Assembly: GCF_002369955.1 (NCBI RefSeq)
Contig: NZ_AP014564.1
Coordinates: forward strand, 370,893-434,892
DNA length: 64,000 nucleotides
Reading direction: 5' to 3'
Source: Ichthyobacterium seriolicida
GTDB lineage: Bacteria > Bacteroidota > Bacteroidia > Flavobacteriales > Ichthyobacteriaceae
Shown: one piece after another, positions 1 to 8,815 of the stretch
How positions within the stretch are numbered: position 1 is the stretch's first letter
Layout: each line of letters starts with the position of its first letter
The notes under the pieces: generated by a model
Told to the model about the DNA's origin: nothing
What the model saw: the letters and a program-made list of their open reading frames with translations, nothing else
Databases searched by the model: none
Position numbers and translations under genes: made by a program

Positions 1-640
1 CTAACATTACTCCCATTACAAATCCCTCTCTGCTATGGGCAGTGTGTTTTATTTCTATATCGTCTATATCAGACTTATATAAAACCGTGTGTGTTCCCGT
101 TGTATTATCCACTCTCTTTGCCACTATAGGTATATCTTCAGGCCTTTGAGAATGGTTTAAAATCCATCGTGTCTTATCTGTTTGATTTATTATTTCCTCA
201 GCAATTTTAATAGCCGTTCCACTAGGGCTGTCTTTTTTTTCTGTGTGATGAATTTCTTCTATGCCTACAGAGTAATTTTTGAATTTACTCATAATCTTAG
301 AAGTCTTTTTTATTATTTCGAAAAATATATTTACTCCTATACTAAAATTAGAAGAATACAAAAATGTGCCTTCGTGTTTTGTACATAATTCTACTATTTG
401 GGGGTAATTATCTAACCATCCAGTAGTGCCAGATATGACAGGAATCTTATTTTCTATACACTGTTTAATATTTTCAAAAGCGCCTGATGGAGTGCTAAAT
501 TCTATTGCTATATCTGCATTGTTAAAATTTATATTACTCTGCTTTTTTTCTATTCTGGCGACTATTTTATATCCTTTTTCAACAGCGGTTTTTTCAATAG
601 CCTTACCCATTTTACCATATCCTAAAAGAGCTATATTCAT
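1..640 (-). CDS. dapB: 4-hydroxy-tetrahydrodipicolinate reductase, 3' end outside window
   Basis: Reduces 4-hydroxy-tetrahydrodipicolinate with NAD(P)H in the diaminopimelate/lysine pathway, in the cytoplasm. I translated the minus strand from the ATG at 640. About 213 residues are visible, with the nucleotide-binding loop LLGYGKMGK near residues 5-13, FSTPSG near 48-53, SGTTGW near 70-75, and the family signature EIHHTEKKDSPSGTA at about 129-143, which holds the catalytic His and Lys. Roughly the last 20 residues lie beyond base 1. It is the last visible gene of parA-parB-DUF5683-dapB, and the DUF5683 gene ends 3 bases upstream of its start. This order is common in Flavobacteriia. The identification is secure. 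Only the C-terminus is unseen. Confidence 0.95.
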   Translation of the reverse strand, partial: MNIALLGYGKMGKAIEKTAVEKGYKIVARIEKKQSNINFNNADIAIEFSTPSGAFENIKQCIENKIPVISGTTGWLDNYPQIVELCTKHEGTFLYSSNFSIGVNIFFEIIKKTSKIMSKFKNYSVGIEEIHHTEKKDSPSGTAIKIAEEIINQTDKTRWILNHSQRPEDIPIVAKRVDNTTGTHTVLYKSDIDDIEIKHTAHSREGFVMGVML

Positions 641-643
641 AAT

Positions 644-1303
644 TTAAAAATCATATGCTATTTTTAATCCCACAGAGTGTATATCATTCCTATCTAATAT
701 CAGATTCGGCTTTATAGATAGAGCAATGTCGGTATTGAAGCTGTATAGATGAGCATAAACTAAAGCATCTATTATATTGAGTACATATACTCCCGTTAAT
801 ACAATTAGTGATACATTTCTCAATCTAAGGTATATGTCCTGCCCCCTTAATAAAGTGTTTTCATTGCTGTAAGTGTCATAGAATTCATCTTTTTCGCCTT
901 TTTGTCTTATGAAATAGGCTTTTCTAAATTGTTCGTATTTCAAATCGTATATTACTCCATAGTATGCACAGAGACTCATGGCTGCATATATAACTGGTAT
1001 TTTCCAATAATCTTCATTGTAAACTTGTCCTAATCCTGGTAGGACCGAAGAATAAAAAGTAGCCTTTGAAGGTGATTTATATACAGTATTTAAAAGTTTT
1101 TTAATTTGATAGTCACTATCTTTTAGTTCAACGGCAGAACTTTCAATATTGTTACTTTCTATCTGATCGACAGAATTTTCATTACTGTTTTGTTCTATTT
1201 TATCATCAGACTCTTTATCATTGTCTAGCTCATCTATTTGAGCAAAACAAGAGTAAATAGGAAATATTAATATTATTAACAAGTGTATTTTTTTCAATTT
1301 CAT
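644..1303 (-). CDS. DUF5683 domain protein, putative secreted/membrane protein
   Basis: The function is unknown. The 219-residue product starts with a hydrophobic export signal (IHLLIILIFPIYSCFAQ) followed by an acidic, Asn/Ser-rich linker to about residue 65. The conserved part begins with SVLPGLGQVYNEDYWKIP near 85-105. The PGLGQ-Y motif and the following membrane-associated stretches are typical of DUF5683. Two or three hydrophobic segments (VIYAAMSLCAYYGVIYDL; VSLIVLTGVYVLNIIDALVYA) suggest membrane association, and the end (SVGLKIAYDF) looks like a beta-strand. It is packed between parB (18 bases) and dapB (3 bases), so it is almost certainly cotranscribed with them. A Cys in the signal region could make it a lipoprotein, but the motif is not a clean lipobox. 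Confidence 0.8.
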   Translation of the reverse strand: MKLKKIHLLIILIFPIYSCFAQIDELDNDKESDDKIEQNSNENSVDQIESNNIESSAVELKDSDYQIKKLLNTVYKSPSKATFYSSVLPGLGQVYNEDYWKIPVIYAAMSLCAYYGVIYDLKYEQFRKAYFIRQKGEKDEFYDTYSNENTLLRGQDIYLRLRNVSLIVLTGVYVLNIIDALVYAHLYSFNTDIALSIKPNLILDRNDIHSVGLKIAYDF

Positions 1304-1321
1304 ACTACCCTAGTAATACAA

Positions 1322-2182
1322 TTAATTGTTTAATATTCCCTTTATTCTATTGAGATCTATATCGTTGTTAAAGTGAATTATAATTTTTCCTTTGCCAGCT
1401 TTGTTTACTTTTAATTCCACATTGCTTTCCAAGAGGGAAGACAATTTTTTTTCATCGGCTTTGTATTTTTCAGACAGAGGAATAATCGTTGGCGCTACTT
1501 TTTTATGATGATAATTTCTTACTAGTTCCTCGGTTTTCCTCACTGATAAATTTTTTGCTACTATCTCTTTGTAGAGGTCCATTTGTATATTGTGGTCTTC
1601 AATATTAATGAGGGCTCTACCATGTGCCATACTTATAATTTTATCTCGTATACCGCTTTGTATTATGGGATCTAGTTTTAGAAGTCGGAGGTAATTGGTA
1701 ATGGTAGAACGATCCTTGCTCACTCTTTGACTCATCTCTTCTTGAGTAAGGTTACATTCGTCTATGAGCCTTCTATATGATAGAGCTATTTCTATAGCGT
1801 CTAAGTCTTGTCTGTGTATATTTTCGACCAGTGCTATCTCTAGCATTTCTTGGTCGTCAGATACTCTTATGTAGGCTGGAATAGTTTTTATGCCAGCTAA
1901 TTTACTAGCCCTTAATCTTCGTTCTCCTGCCAGTAATTGGAATTTACCATTTTCTAAAATGGTTACAGTAATAGGCTGTACTACACCTAATTGCTCAATA
2001 GATTCTGACAGTTCTTTAATATGTTCAGAATTAAAATTTGTTCTAGGTTGGAAAGGGTTAGGAGATATTTTATCTATATCTATCTCTATAATTGTATTGA
2101 CTACTTCTTTTATTTCTTTATCTCCCAGAGAAGGTTGCCCTAGAAGGGCAGATAATCCTTTACCTAATACTTTCTTTGCCAT
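1322..2182 (-). CDS. parB: Chromosome partitioning protein ParB (Spo0J family)
   Basis: A centromere-binding CTPase clamp that loads on parS sites and works with ParA to segregate the chromosome origin. The 286 residues carry the N-terminal KGLSALLG motif (residues 8-15) that contacts ParA, the CTP-binding box GERRLRASKLAG (about 86-97), the ENIHRQDL segment (about 120-127), a helix-turn-helix around 147-170 (TQEEMSQRVSKDRSTITNYL), and a basic, lysine-rich C-terminal dimerisation domain. Length is normal for the family. It begins 4 bases after parA ends, so translation is probably coupled. No parS-like palindrome was visible in this window. Confidence 0.97.
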   Translation of the reverse strand: MAKKVLGKGLSALLGQPSLGDKEIKEVVNTIIEIDIDKISPNPFQPRTNFNSEHIKELSESIEQLGVVQPITVTILENGKFQLLAGERRLRASKLAGIKTIPAYIRVSDDQEMLEIALVENIHRQDLDAIEIALSYRRLIDECNLTQEEMSQRVSKDRSTITNYLRLLKLDPIIQSGIRDKIISMAHGRALINIEDHNIQMDLYKEIVAKNLSVRKTEELVRNYHHKKVAPTIIPLSEKYKADEKKLSSLLESNVELKVNKAGKGKIIIHFNNDIDLNRIKGILNN

Positions 2183-2186
2183 AGTT

Positions 2187-2951
2187 TCAATTATTTTTCT
2201 CTATGATTTCACTGGCTAAATTCATATAGTTAATAGCACCTTTACTTTCAATATCGTATTCCATTATGTTTTGGCCAAAACTAGGAGCTTCACTCAAACG
2301 AATATTTCTGTGTATAATAGTTTTAAACACTATGTGCTCGAAATGTTTTGTCACATCGTTCAACACTTGATTTGACAGTCTAAGTCTCGGGTCGTACATA
2401 GTCAGCAAAATACCTTCTATATTTAATTCTTTATTATGAGTGTTTTGTACGCTTTTTATGGTGTTTAGAAGTTTTCCCAAACCTTCAAGGGCATAGTACT
2501 CGCACTGTATGGGGATTATAATAGATCTGGCGAGAGTGAGAGCATTCAGAGTCAACAGACCTAGAGATGGAGCACAATCTATAATGATATAGTCGTAATT
2601 ATCACATATGGGATATACTGCATCTCTCAACATGTATTCCCTATTTTCTATATTGACTAATTCTATCTCGGTGGCTACTAAGTCAATATGAGAAGGCATT
2701 AGATCTACATTTGGAGTACTCGTAGATATTATGCATTCTCTTGCAGGGAACTCATGTCCTAAACATTGATAGGTACCCTTATTATAACTTATGGCATCGA
2801 CTCCCAATCCTGAAGTAGCATTGGCTTGTGGGTCGGCATCTATGAGTAATACTTTTTTTTCTAAAACTCCTAATGCGGCAGATAAATTGACAGATGTGGT
2901 CGTTTTGCCCACCCCCCCCTTCTGATTAGCTATGGCTATTATTTTAGTCAT
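2187..2951 (-). CDS. parA: Chromosome partitioning ATPase ParA (Soj)
   Basis: A deviant-Walker ATPase that forms dimers on the nucleoid and pulls ParB-parS complexes during origin segregation. The 254-residue protein has the deviant Walker A KGGVGKTT at residues 11-18 with the signature lysine, the switch I region DADPQANAT near 38-46, and a Walker B-like [10 protein letters not shown] near 121-130. It lacks the N-terminal helix-turn-helix of plasmid ParAs, as expected of chromosomal Soj types. It is the first gene of the parA-parB-DUF5683-dapB operon, and a good Bacteroidota-type promoter lies just upstream (2980-3009). Confidence 0.97.
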   Translation of the reverse strand: MTKIIAIANQKGGVGKTTTSVNLSAALGVLEKKVLLIDADPQANATSGLGVDAISYNKGTYQCLGHEFPARECIISTSTPNVDLMPSHIDLVATEIELVNIENREYMLRDAVYPICDNYDYIIIDCAPSLGLLTLNALTLARSIIIPIQCEYYALEGLGKLLNTIKSVQNTHNKELNIEGILLTMYDPRLRLSNQVLNDVTKHFEHIVFKTIIHRNIRLSEAPSFGQNIMEYDIESKGAINYMNLASEIIEKNN

Positions 2952-2979
2952 ATTTAGTATAACGCTATATTGATTACAA

Positions 2980-3009
2980 CAAAAATATTAAATCTTTATT
3001 TACCCCAAA
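2980..3009 (-). promoter_or_regulatory. Predicted Bacteroidota-type promoter of the parA operon
   Basis: On the minus strand, TTTG at 3009-3006 is followed by an 18-base spacer and then TATTTTTG at 2987-2980. This matches the Bacteroidota housekeeping sigma consensus TTTG / TAnnTTTG. The box ends 28 bases upstream of the parA ATG, leaving a short leader. It is the best promoter match noticed in the window. Transcription itself is inferred. Confidence 0.5.
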
Positions 3010-3097
3010 TGTATATTAAATCCTTCTGATAAAAAGAGAAGTGTAAATCAACATTGAATAACTATTTTTAGTTGAAAAAGTTCATATGATCTGACTA

Positions 3098-3523
3098 TCA
3101 GTTTTTCATTTTGGTCTTTAGGGCTATAGCGTAAAATTTTATTTGTTTTATCATAACTAATAAGCCGTTAGATCGTGTAGGAGTCAAGTGTTCTTTTAAG
3201 CCTATTTCATCTATAAAATCAGTGTTAGATTGAGCTATTAGCAATGGGTCTTGGCCATTGAATACCCTCAACATAAGAGCTATTAACCCTTTGGTGATAA
3301 CCGTATCACTATCGGCAGAAAAATATACTTTGTCATCTTTTATATGAGCGTAAAGCCACACTCTAGATTGGCATCCCTTTATGATATTGTCATCTGTTTT
3401 GTGCTCTTGACTCATCACAGACATCGATTTACCTATCTCTATGAGATGTTCATACTTATCTAACCAATTGTCGAAAAGGGAGAACTCCTCTATTATTTCT
3501 TTTTGTATCTCCTCTATTGTCAT
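3098..3523 (-). CDS. sufE: SufE-family cysteine desulfurase activator
   Basis: Accepts sulfur from the cysteine desulfurase SufS and passes it to the SufBCD scaffold for iron-sulfur cluster assembly. The 141-residue length is typical. The sulfur-accepting cysteine lies in GCQSRVW (Cys51), and the surrounding pattern (LIEIGKSM upstream, then VYFSADSDTVITKGLIALMLRVFNGQ) is that of SufE/YgdK proteins. It starts 3 bases after proS ends, so the two are likely cotranscribed. No other suf genes are in this window, so the partner desulfurase must lie elsewhere. SufE and CsdE cannot be separated with certainty by reading alone. Confidence 0.93.
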   Translation of the reverse strand: MTIEEIQKEIIEEFSLFDNWLDKYEHLIEIGKSMSVMSQEHKTDDNIIKGCQSRVWLYAHIKDDKVYFSADSDTVITKGLIALMLRVFNGQDPLLIAQSNTDFIDEIGLKEHLTPTRSNGLLVMIKQIKFYAIALKTKMKN

Positions 3524-3526
3524 AGA

Positions 3527-4999
3527 TCAATAAGCCTTAGCGAAGATAACTCTTCTATTAGAAGGCTCACCAGAGTAGATGCATTTTCCTTCCTCTTGTT
3601 TGGAATCTAATAATATACATCTTATCGATGCCTGAGTTTCCTTTTTTATCGCTTCTTCGGTATGGGAAGTTCCGTCCCAATGAGCTGATATAAATCCACC
3701 TTTTTGCTTTAAAACTTCTTTGAATTCTTCATAAGAGTTGACCTCTACAGTATTTTTTGCTCTAAATTCCTCAGCCTTTTTTAATAGATCAAACTGCATG
3801 TCTTCTAATGTGATTTCTATTTTTTCGCTTAATATATCTTGGGATATTACCTCTTTAACTAGAGTGTCTCTACGAACTAACTCTACAGTATTTTCTTTTA
3901 ATTCTTTCATCCCAATACTGATTCTCACAGGCACTCCTTTTAATTCGTATTCATTGAATTTCCATCCTGGCTTTTTATTGTCATTGTCGTCATATCTCAC
4001 AGATATGCCTTTTGCATCTATAGATTTTTTTATTTCTTCAACCCTATTTGATATCTCTTTTAACTCTTTCGCATCTCTATATATAGGGATTATGACTACT
4101 TGTAGAGGCGCTAGCTTAGGTGGTAATACAAGTCCTTTATTATCCGAGTGCGTCATGATTAGAGCTCCCATTAGCCTGGTGGAAACACCCCAAGATGTGG
4201 CCCATACAAAATTGGTGTCTCCTTTTTCATCGGAAAATTTAACGTCGAAAGCCTTAGCGAAGTTCTGACCTAAGAAATGAGAAGTTCCAGCTTGCAAAGC
4301 CTTTCCATCTTGCATAAGTGCTTCTATGCAGAATGTCTCATCTGCTCCAGCGAACCTTTCACTGTCGGTTTTAATTCCTTTTATGACAGGAATAGCCATA
4401 AAATCTTGAACAAAATCAGAATATAAATCTAATATTGTCTTAGCCTCTTCTATGGCTTCTTCTCTTGTGGCATGAGCGGTATGTCCTTCTTGCCATAAGA
4501 ACTCTGTGGTTCTGAGAAAAAATCTAGTTCTCATCTCCCATCTCACTACGTTCGCCCATTGATTTATCAAAATAGGTAAATCTCTGTACGACTGTATCCA
4601 CTTTCTATAAGTATCCCATATGATGGTTTCTGAAGTGGGCCTGACTATGAGCTCTTCTTCTAATTTTGCATTTTCATCTACTACTAAATTTCCATTTTCA
4701 TCATTCTTTAATCTGTAATGTGTGACTACAGCACATTCCTTAGCAAAACCATCTACGTGTTTTGCTTCTTTATTCATATGAGATTTGGGAATGAAAATTG
4801 GAAAATAAGCATTTACATGCCCTGTATCTTTGAACCTTTTATCCAGTTCTGCCTGGATCTTCTCCCAAATAGCATATCCATAAGGCTTTACGACCATACA
4901 TCCCTTTACGCCTGAGTTTTCAGCTAGACCAGCTTTTACTACCAACTCGTTATACCACTTGGAATAATCCTCTTCTTTTTTTGATAAATAGTTTTGCAT
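3527..4999 (-). CDS. proS: Prolyl-tRNA synthetase (archaeal/eukaryotic-type)
   Basis: Charges tRNA-Pro with proline. The 490 residues match the short ProS class that lacks the bacterial editing insertion and carries a C-terminal extension. Visible signatures are [15 protein letters not shown] near 145-160, the class II motif 2 region [24 protein letters not shown] near 175-200, a central [15 protein letters not shown] stretch, and the terminal FAKAY ending typical of this class. The ATG at 4999 fits [19 protein letters not shown], a common N-terminus for Bacteroidota ProS. A small hairpin (GCCCT-6-AGGGC, 5014-5029) sits in its leader. sufE follows after 3 bases. Confidence 0.97.
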   Translation of the reverse strand: MQNYLSKKEEDYSKWYNELVVKAGLAENSGVKGCMVVKPYGYAIWEKIQAELDKRFKDTGHVNAYFPIFIPKSHMNKEAKHVDGFAKECAVVTHYRLKNDENGNLVVDENAKLEEELIVRPTSETIIWDTYRKWIQSYRDLPILINQWANVVRWEMRTRFFLRTTEFLWQEGHTAHATREEAIEEAKTILDLYSDFVQDFMAIPVIKGIKTDSERFAGADETFCIEALMQDGKALQAGTSHFLGQNFAKAFDVKFSDEKGDTNFVWATSWGVSTRLMGALIMTHSDNKGLVLPPKLAPLQVVIIPIYRDAKELKEISNRVEEIKKSIDAKGISVRYDDNDNKKPGWKFNEYELKGVPVRISIGMKELKENTVELVRRDTLVKEVISQDILSEKIEITLEDMQFDLLKKAEEFRAKNTVEVNSYEEFKEVLKQKGGFISAHWDGTSHTEEAIKKETQASIRCILLDSKQEEGKCIYSGEPSNRRVIFAKAY

Positions 5000-5129
5000 A
5001 TTACAATTTATAAGCCCTGATATAAGGGCAGCTAAGGTAGTGAAATGTATTTTTTTAATACGTTTTTTTTAGCCTCTTATCGATCACATTATTTTTAAAA
5101 AAATCGTTTAAAAGAGCATTGTCCTTTTA

Positions 5130-5154
5130 AACCTGAGTTCGATTAATAGTTAAT
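5130..5154 (+). repeat. Solo IS-end-like sequence next to aroB
   Basis: The sequence begins AACCTGAGTTCGATTAATAG. It matches, in the opposite orientation, the copy at 19744-19765 upstream of the IS982-like transposase remnant, and related copies at 19801-19821, 25139-25162 and 25350-25370. No transposase lies here, so this is a solo end, perhaps left after deletion of an element. It abuts the aroB stop codon (5156-5158). The assignment to an IS inverted repeat is inference from the position of the 19744 copy. Confidence 0.6.
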
Positions 5155-5155
5155 A

Positions 5156-6247
5156 CTAGATCGATGATCTTTTACGGTTGTAATACAATAAAGATTGCGA
5201 TATAATATCTGCTTCTACAGAAATATCCGTCTGACATTTTCCTATCTGACAGAGTAGAGAAAAACTATTTGTCCCCAATTCATTTTTCTTATCGTACTTT
5301 ATGAGTTCTATAACGCTAGAAAAATCAAACTTATCTATATATACTAACTCATGTACAGAGAAAATATATTCTTCTATCTCTTGAACACTGCAAATGGGTA
5401 ATCCTAATTTTATATGAGAGATATAAGCCTCTGCAATCATCCCAATAGCTATTGCTTCTCCGTGTAATAGTGTTTTTTTATTCGGATCGTTCAAATACAA
5501 CGATTCTATAGCATGACCTATGGTGTGTCCAAAATTAAGTGCTTTTCTGGGTCCCTTTTCCCTTGGGTCGACCCTTACTATACAGCTTTTTATATCTATG
5601 GATTTTGGAATAAACTTCTCTATATTCTTAGGACTTATGTGTCTTATAGATCGTATCTCTTCCCACATTTTTTCATCATATATAAGTGCGTGTTTTATCA
5701 CTTCAGAAAATCCTGAGCGCAACTGTTTTGCACTTAAGGACTCTAGGAAAGTGACATCTATAGCCACCTTGACAGGATGTGAAAATAGACCTATGTGATT
5801 CTTTAACCCTCTAAAATCTATTCCTGTTTTGCCTCCAAAACAAGCGTCTACCATACTCAACAGATTCGTTGGGATATTTACAAATCGAACTCCTCTTTTA
5901 AAACAAGAACAAGCAAAAGATCCCATATCGGTCAAAACACCTCCGCCTAAATTTATCACCAAGCTCTTTCGATCTGCACCCAATTCAGTCATCTTTTGCC
6001 ATATATAAATACAGGTCTCTATGGTTTTATTCTCTTCTCCAAAAGGAATTTTTATCAGATTATGATCGCTTAATGTGATATTAGAAAGTAAATGAGGCAA
6101 ACAGTATTTATGGGTATTGTTATCTACCAAAACAAATATCTTCGAGTAGAAGCCTTCTTTTAGAAATTTATCTAAACGCAACAGAGAATCTCTGCCATAA
6201 AAAATTCTATTTTCATCTAGAGAAAACTCAGATAGCGCATTAGACAT
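5156..6247 (-). CDS. aroB: 3-dehydroquinate synthase
   Basis: Converts DAHP to 3-dehydroquinate, the second step of the shikimate pathway. It is NAD- and metal-dependent. The 363-residue product has the NAD-binding region INLGGGVLTDMGSFAC near 100-115, IPTNLLSMVDACFGGKTGID near 125-145, the metal ligand Glu in GFSEVIKHALIYD, and the two metal-binding His in LNFGHTIGHAIE and LLHGEAIAIGM. An in-frame TTG lies one codon earlier (6250), but I chose the ATG at 6247. It stands alone between proS and lysS on the same strand, and an IS-end-like repeat begins one base past its stop. Identification is secure. Confidence 0.95.
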   Translation of the reverse strand: MSNALSEFSLDENRIFYGRDSLLRLDKFLKEGFYSKIFVLVDNNTHKYCLPHLLSNITLSDHNLIKIPFGEENKTIETCIYIWQKMTELGADRKSLVINLGGGVLTDMGSFACSCFKRGVRFVNIPTNLLSMVDACFGGKTGIDFRGLKNHIGLFSHPVKVAIDVTFLESLSAKQLRSGFSEVIKHALIYDEKMWEEIRSIRHISPKNIEKFIPKSIDIKSCIVRVDPREKGPRKALNFGHTIGHAIESLYLNDPNKKTLLHGEAIAIGMIAEAYISHIKLGLPICSVQEIEEYIFSVHELVYIDKFDFSSVIELIKYDKKNELGTNSFSLLCQIGKCQTDISVEADIISQSLLYYNRKRSSI

Positions 6248-6305
6248 CAAAAAATAATTTTAGTGATCAATGACACAGTTTAGACCCTTTGAGTGGAATA
6301 CTTTT

Positions 6306-7799
6306 TTAAGATTTTTCAGGTCTCATCTGAGGGAAAAACAGCACCTCTTGTATGGAGTCGTTGTTAGTCATCATCATGACCAATCTATCTATTCCTATTC
6401 CTATTCCCGCCGTTGGAGGCATTCCATATTCTAGAGCTCGTATAAAATCCTTGTCTATGAACATTGCCTCATCATCTCCCTTTTTAGACAACTCTAATTG
6501 AGCCTTAAAACGTTCTTCTTGTTCTATAGGATCATTCAACTCTGAATAAGCGTTAGCTATTTCTTGTCCATTTACTATCAATTCGAAACGTTCAGTCAAA
6601 TCAGAGTTTTCTCTATGCCTCTTAGAAAGAGGACTCATCTCTATAGGGTAGTCTGTGATAAAAGTAGGTTGTATGATATTCTTCTCACATTTTTCTCCAA
6701 AAATCTCATCTATGATTTTCCCTTTACCTAGATTTTCATCTACTTGTATCCCCAATTTTTTACAGACTTTATGCAATTGTTTTTCATCCATACCAGATAT
6801 ATTTACTCCAGTGTGTTGCTCTATGCTATCTATTATAGAAATACGCTTATACGGTTTGGAAAATTCTATTTCATTTTTCCCTACCTGTATTTTGGTCTTT
6901 CCGTGTATAGCAAACGTGATCTTTTCTAGTAACTCCTCGGTTAGATTCATCATCCAGTTATAGTCCTTGTAAGCCACATAGAGCTCCATTACGGTAAATT
7001 CTGGATTGTGTTTTTTATCCATCCCCTCATTGCGAAAATCTTTGGAAAATTCGTATACCCCATCAAAGCCACCTACTATAAGTCTCTTTAAGTACAGCTC
7101 ATTAGATATTCTTAGATACAGAGGGATGTCTAAAGCGTTGTGATGAGTTATAAAAGGTCGTGCTATAGCTCCTCCTGGTATAGGCTGTAAAACAGGCGTT
7201 TCCACCTCTATATAATCCCTTTCATTTAAAAAGGTTCTTATGGAATCTATAATTTTTACTCTTTTGATAAAAGTATCTTTTACATTGTCATTTACTATCA
7301 GATCTACATATCGTTGTCTATAACGAAGTTCTGTATCGCAAAACACATCGTGACTAGTACCATCGGCATCTGTTTTGACTATAGGGATAGGTTTTATAGA
7401 CTTAGATACTAGAGTCAGCTCTTCTACGTTGACTGTAATTTCGCCTACTTTCGTTTTAAATACAAATCCCCTTACCCATATGATGTCGCCTATGTCTAAT
7501 AGCCTTTTGAAGACATTATTATAATACTCTCCGTCTCCTGATATGTTGTCTCTAGTTATATACAACTGTATTCTACCAGAAGAGTCCTTTAATTCTACAA
7601 AGGAGGCCTTACCCATTATTCTACGACTCATAATTCTGCCAGCTAGGGAAACCGTCATTTTTTCTCCGTCAAATTTGTCGAGTATATCCCTTGCAGTAGA
7701 GTCTACCTTAAACTCTTTAGCTGGATATGGATCTATTCCTAATCCTACTAGCTCTTGTAGAGATTTTATCCTTTCTATTTCTTGTTCAGACCGTTGCAT
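6306..7799 (-). CDS. lysS: Lysyl-tRNA synthetase, class II
   Basis: Charges tRNA-Lys with lysine. The 497 residues comprise an N-terminal OB-fold anticodon-binding domain (about 50-150, including MSRRIMGKASFVELKDSSGR) and a class II catalytic core. Motif 2 shows as FRNEGMDKKHNPEFTVMELY near 253-272, and motif 3 as GIGIGIDRLVMMMT near 465-478. PTFITDYPIEMSPLSKRHR is a LysRS hallmark, as is the late NAYSELNDP segment. The ATG at 7799 is well placed, and a TAATTTTG -7-like box sits at 7829-7836. It is divergent from the universal stress gene across about 150 bases. Confidence 0.97.
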   Translation of the reverse strand: MQRSEQEIERIKSLQELVGLGIDPYPAKEFKVDSTARDILDKFDGEKMTVSLAGRIMSRRIMGKASFVELKDSSGRIQLYITRDNISGDGEYYNNVFKRLLDIGDIIWVRGFVFKTKVGEITVNVEELTLVSKSIKPIPIVKTDADGTSHDVFCDTELRYRQRYVDLIVNDNVKDTFIKRVKIIDSIRTFLNERDYIEVETPVLQPIPGGAIARPFITHHNALDIPLYLRISNELYLKRLIVGGFDGVYEFSKDFRNEGMDKKHNPEFTVMELYVAYKDYNWMMNLTEELLEKITFAIHGKTKIQVGKNEIEFSKPYKRISIIDSIEQHTGVNISGMDEKQLHKVCKKLGIQVDENLGKGKIIDEIFGEKCEKNIIQPTFITDYPIEMSPLSKRHRENSDLTERFELIVNGQEIANAYSELNDPIEQEERFKAQLELSKKGDDEAMFIDKDFIRALEYGMPPTAGIGIGIDRLVMMMTNNDSIQEVLFFPQMRPEKS

Positions 7800-7950
7800 T
7801 ACCTTCTCTTTTAATGGATGAAAAGCAGCAAAATTACGCTAAAATAATTTGGAATACTCTTGTATTTGTATGTAGTTTTTTGTTTAAAAAAATTAAAAAT
7901 AAACCCATACTTTAGCACCTCAATTACTAAGAATATCTATAATAGCTATT

Positions 7951-8799
7951 ATGTCATTTGATAAAAAAAGCTGCCATTTTAAAAGAATAGGTACTGCGTT
8001 AGGGTTTTCTCCTACTATGAAAGCAGTTTTAGCACAGGCTTGCAGAATATCTAAACTATACGGTGCAGAGATGATACTCATACACGTGGGAGAGGAAACT
8101 CAAGGGAAAGTCAGCAAAATAAATTCTATTGCAGAAGAATTGGACATTGACATGAACAATGTAACTATAGTATGGGATACTGGCGATGTAGAGAAAGTGA
8201 TTTTGAAAAATACTAAAAAATACAATCTAGATTTATTGATTATAGGAGCTTTGGAGAGAGAGAGTTTTTTGAAACATTATTTGGGCTCTGTGGCTAGAAA
8301 CTTATCTAGAAAGGTGGATTGCTCTCTTTTGATGGTCGTTAATTTCAGTAATACTCAAAAGCCTTTTAATAAAATAGTGGTGTCTGGATCAGAAGATCCA
8401 AAAACACCGAGAACTATCTCTACAGCAGCGTACATATCTGAAGTCGAAAAAGCCAAAGAGCTATACGTGGTCAGAGAAGTCTATGCCTCTGCATTTATCG
8501 ACACATTGGGAAACACTAATGAAAAGGAGAAAAAAAATATCAGGTTTAAGTATATAGATAAAGCATACAAATCTTGTAGTGAGTACATAAAGAAAATAGG
8601 GATAAACATCCCTTTAAAAATAAAGGTGATAATAGGGAAAAAAGGATATTCTATATCTAATTTTTCTAGGTTTAGAAATGCCGATCTATTAGTTATTAAC
8701 TCTCCTAGTAAAAAGTTTTTTTTCTTAAATAGAGTTTTTCCCCACGATGTGGAGTACATATTATCAGATATACCTTGTAATCTACTTATAGTAAAATAA
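7951..8799 (+). CDS. Universal stress protein, tandem UspA domains
   Basis: A cytoplasmic stress protein. Family members bind ATP or AMP and modulate partner proteins, and the role here is unknown. The 282 residues contain two Usp folds. The first (about 10-135) opens RIGTALGFSPTMKAVLAQAC, continues ILIHVGEE, and ends GALERESFLKHYLGSVARNLSRKVDCSLLMV, which resembles the G-2X-G-9X-G(S/T) nucleotide loop. The second (about 145-282) is more diverged and ends SDIPCNLLIVK. The next gene, a CPA2 antiporter, starts 16 bases downstream, so the pair is probably one transcript. Usp domains commonly regulate such antiporters in other bacteria, which makes a regulatory partnership plausible. Confidence 0.85.
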   Translation: MSFDKKSCHFKRIGTALGFSPTMKAVLAQACRISKLYGAEMILIHVGEETQGKVSKINSIAEELDIDMNNVTIVWDTGDVEKVILKNTKKYNLDLLIIGALERESFLKHYLGSVARNLSRKVDCSLLMVVNFSNTQKPFNKIVVSGSEDPKTPRTISTAAYISEVEKAKELYVVREVYASAFIDTLGNTNEKEKKNIRFKYIDKAYKSCSEYIKKIGINIPLKIKVIIGKKGYSISNFSRFRNADLLVINSPSKKFFFLNRVFPHDVEYILSDIPCNLLIVK

Positions 8800-8815
8800 C
8801 CTTATTGCATATGTC

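Noticed and set aside
1322-3097. parS site close to parA-parB
   Set aside because: I looked for a TGTTTCACGTGAAACA-like palindrome in and around the operon and saw none. It may lie elsewhere on the chromosome.
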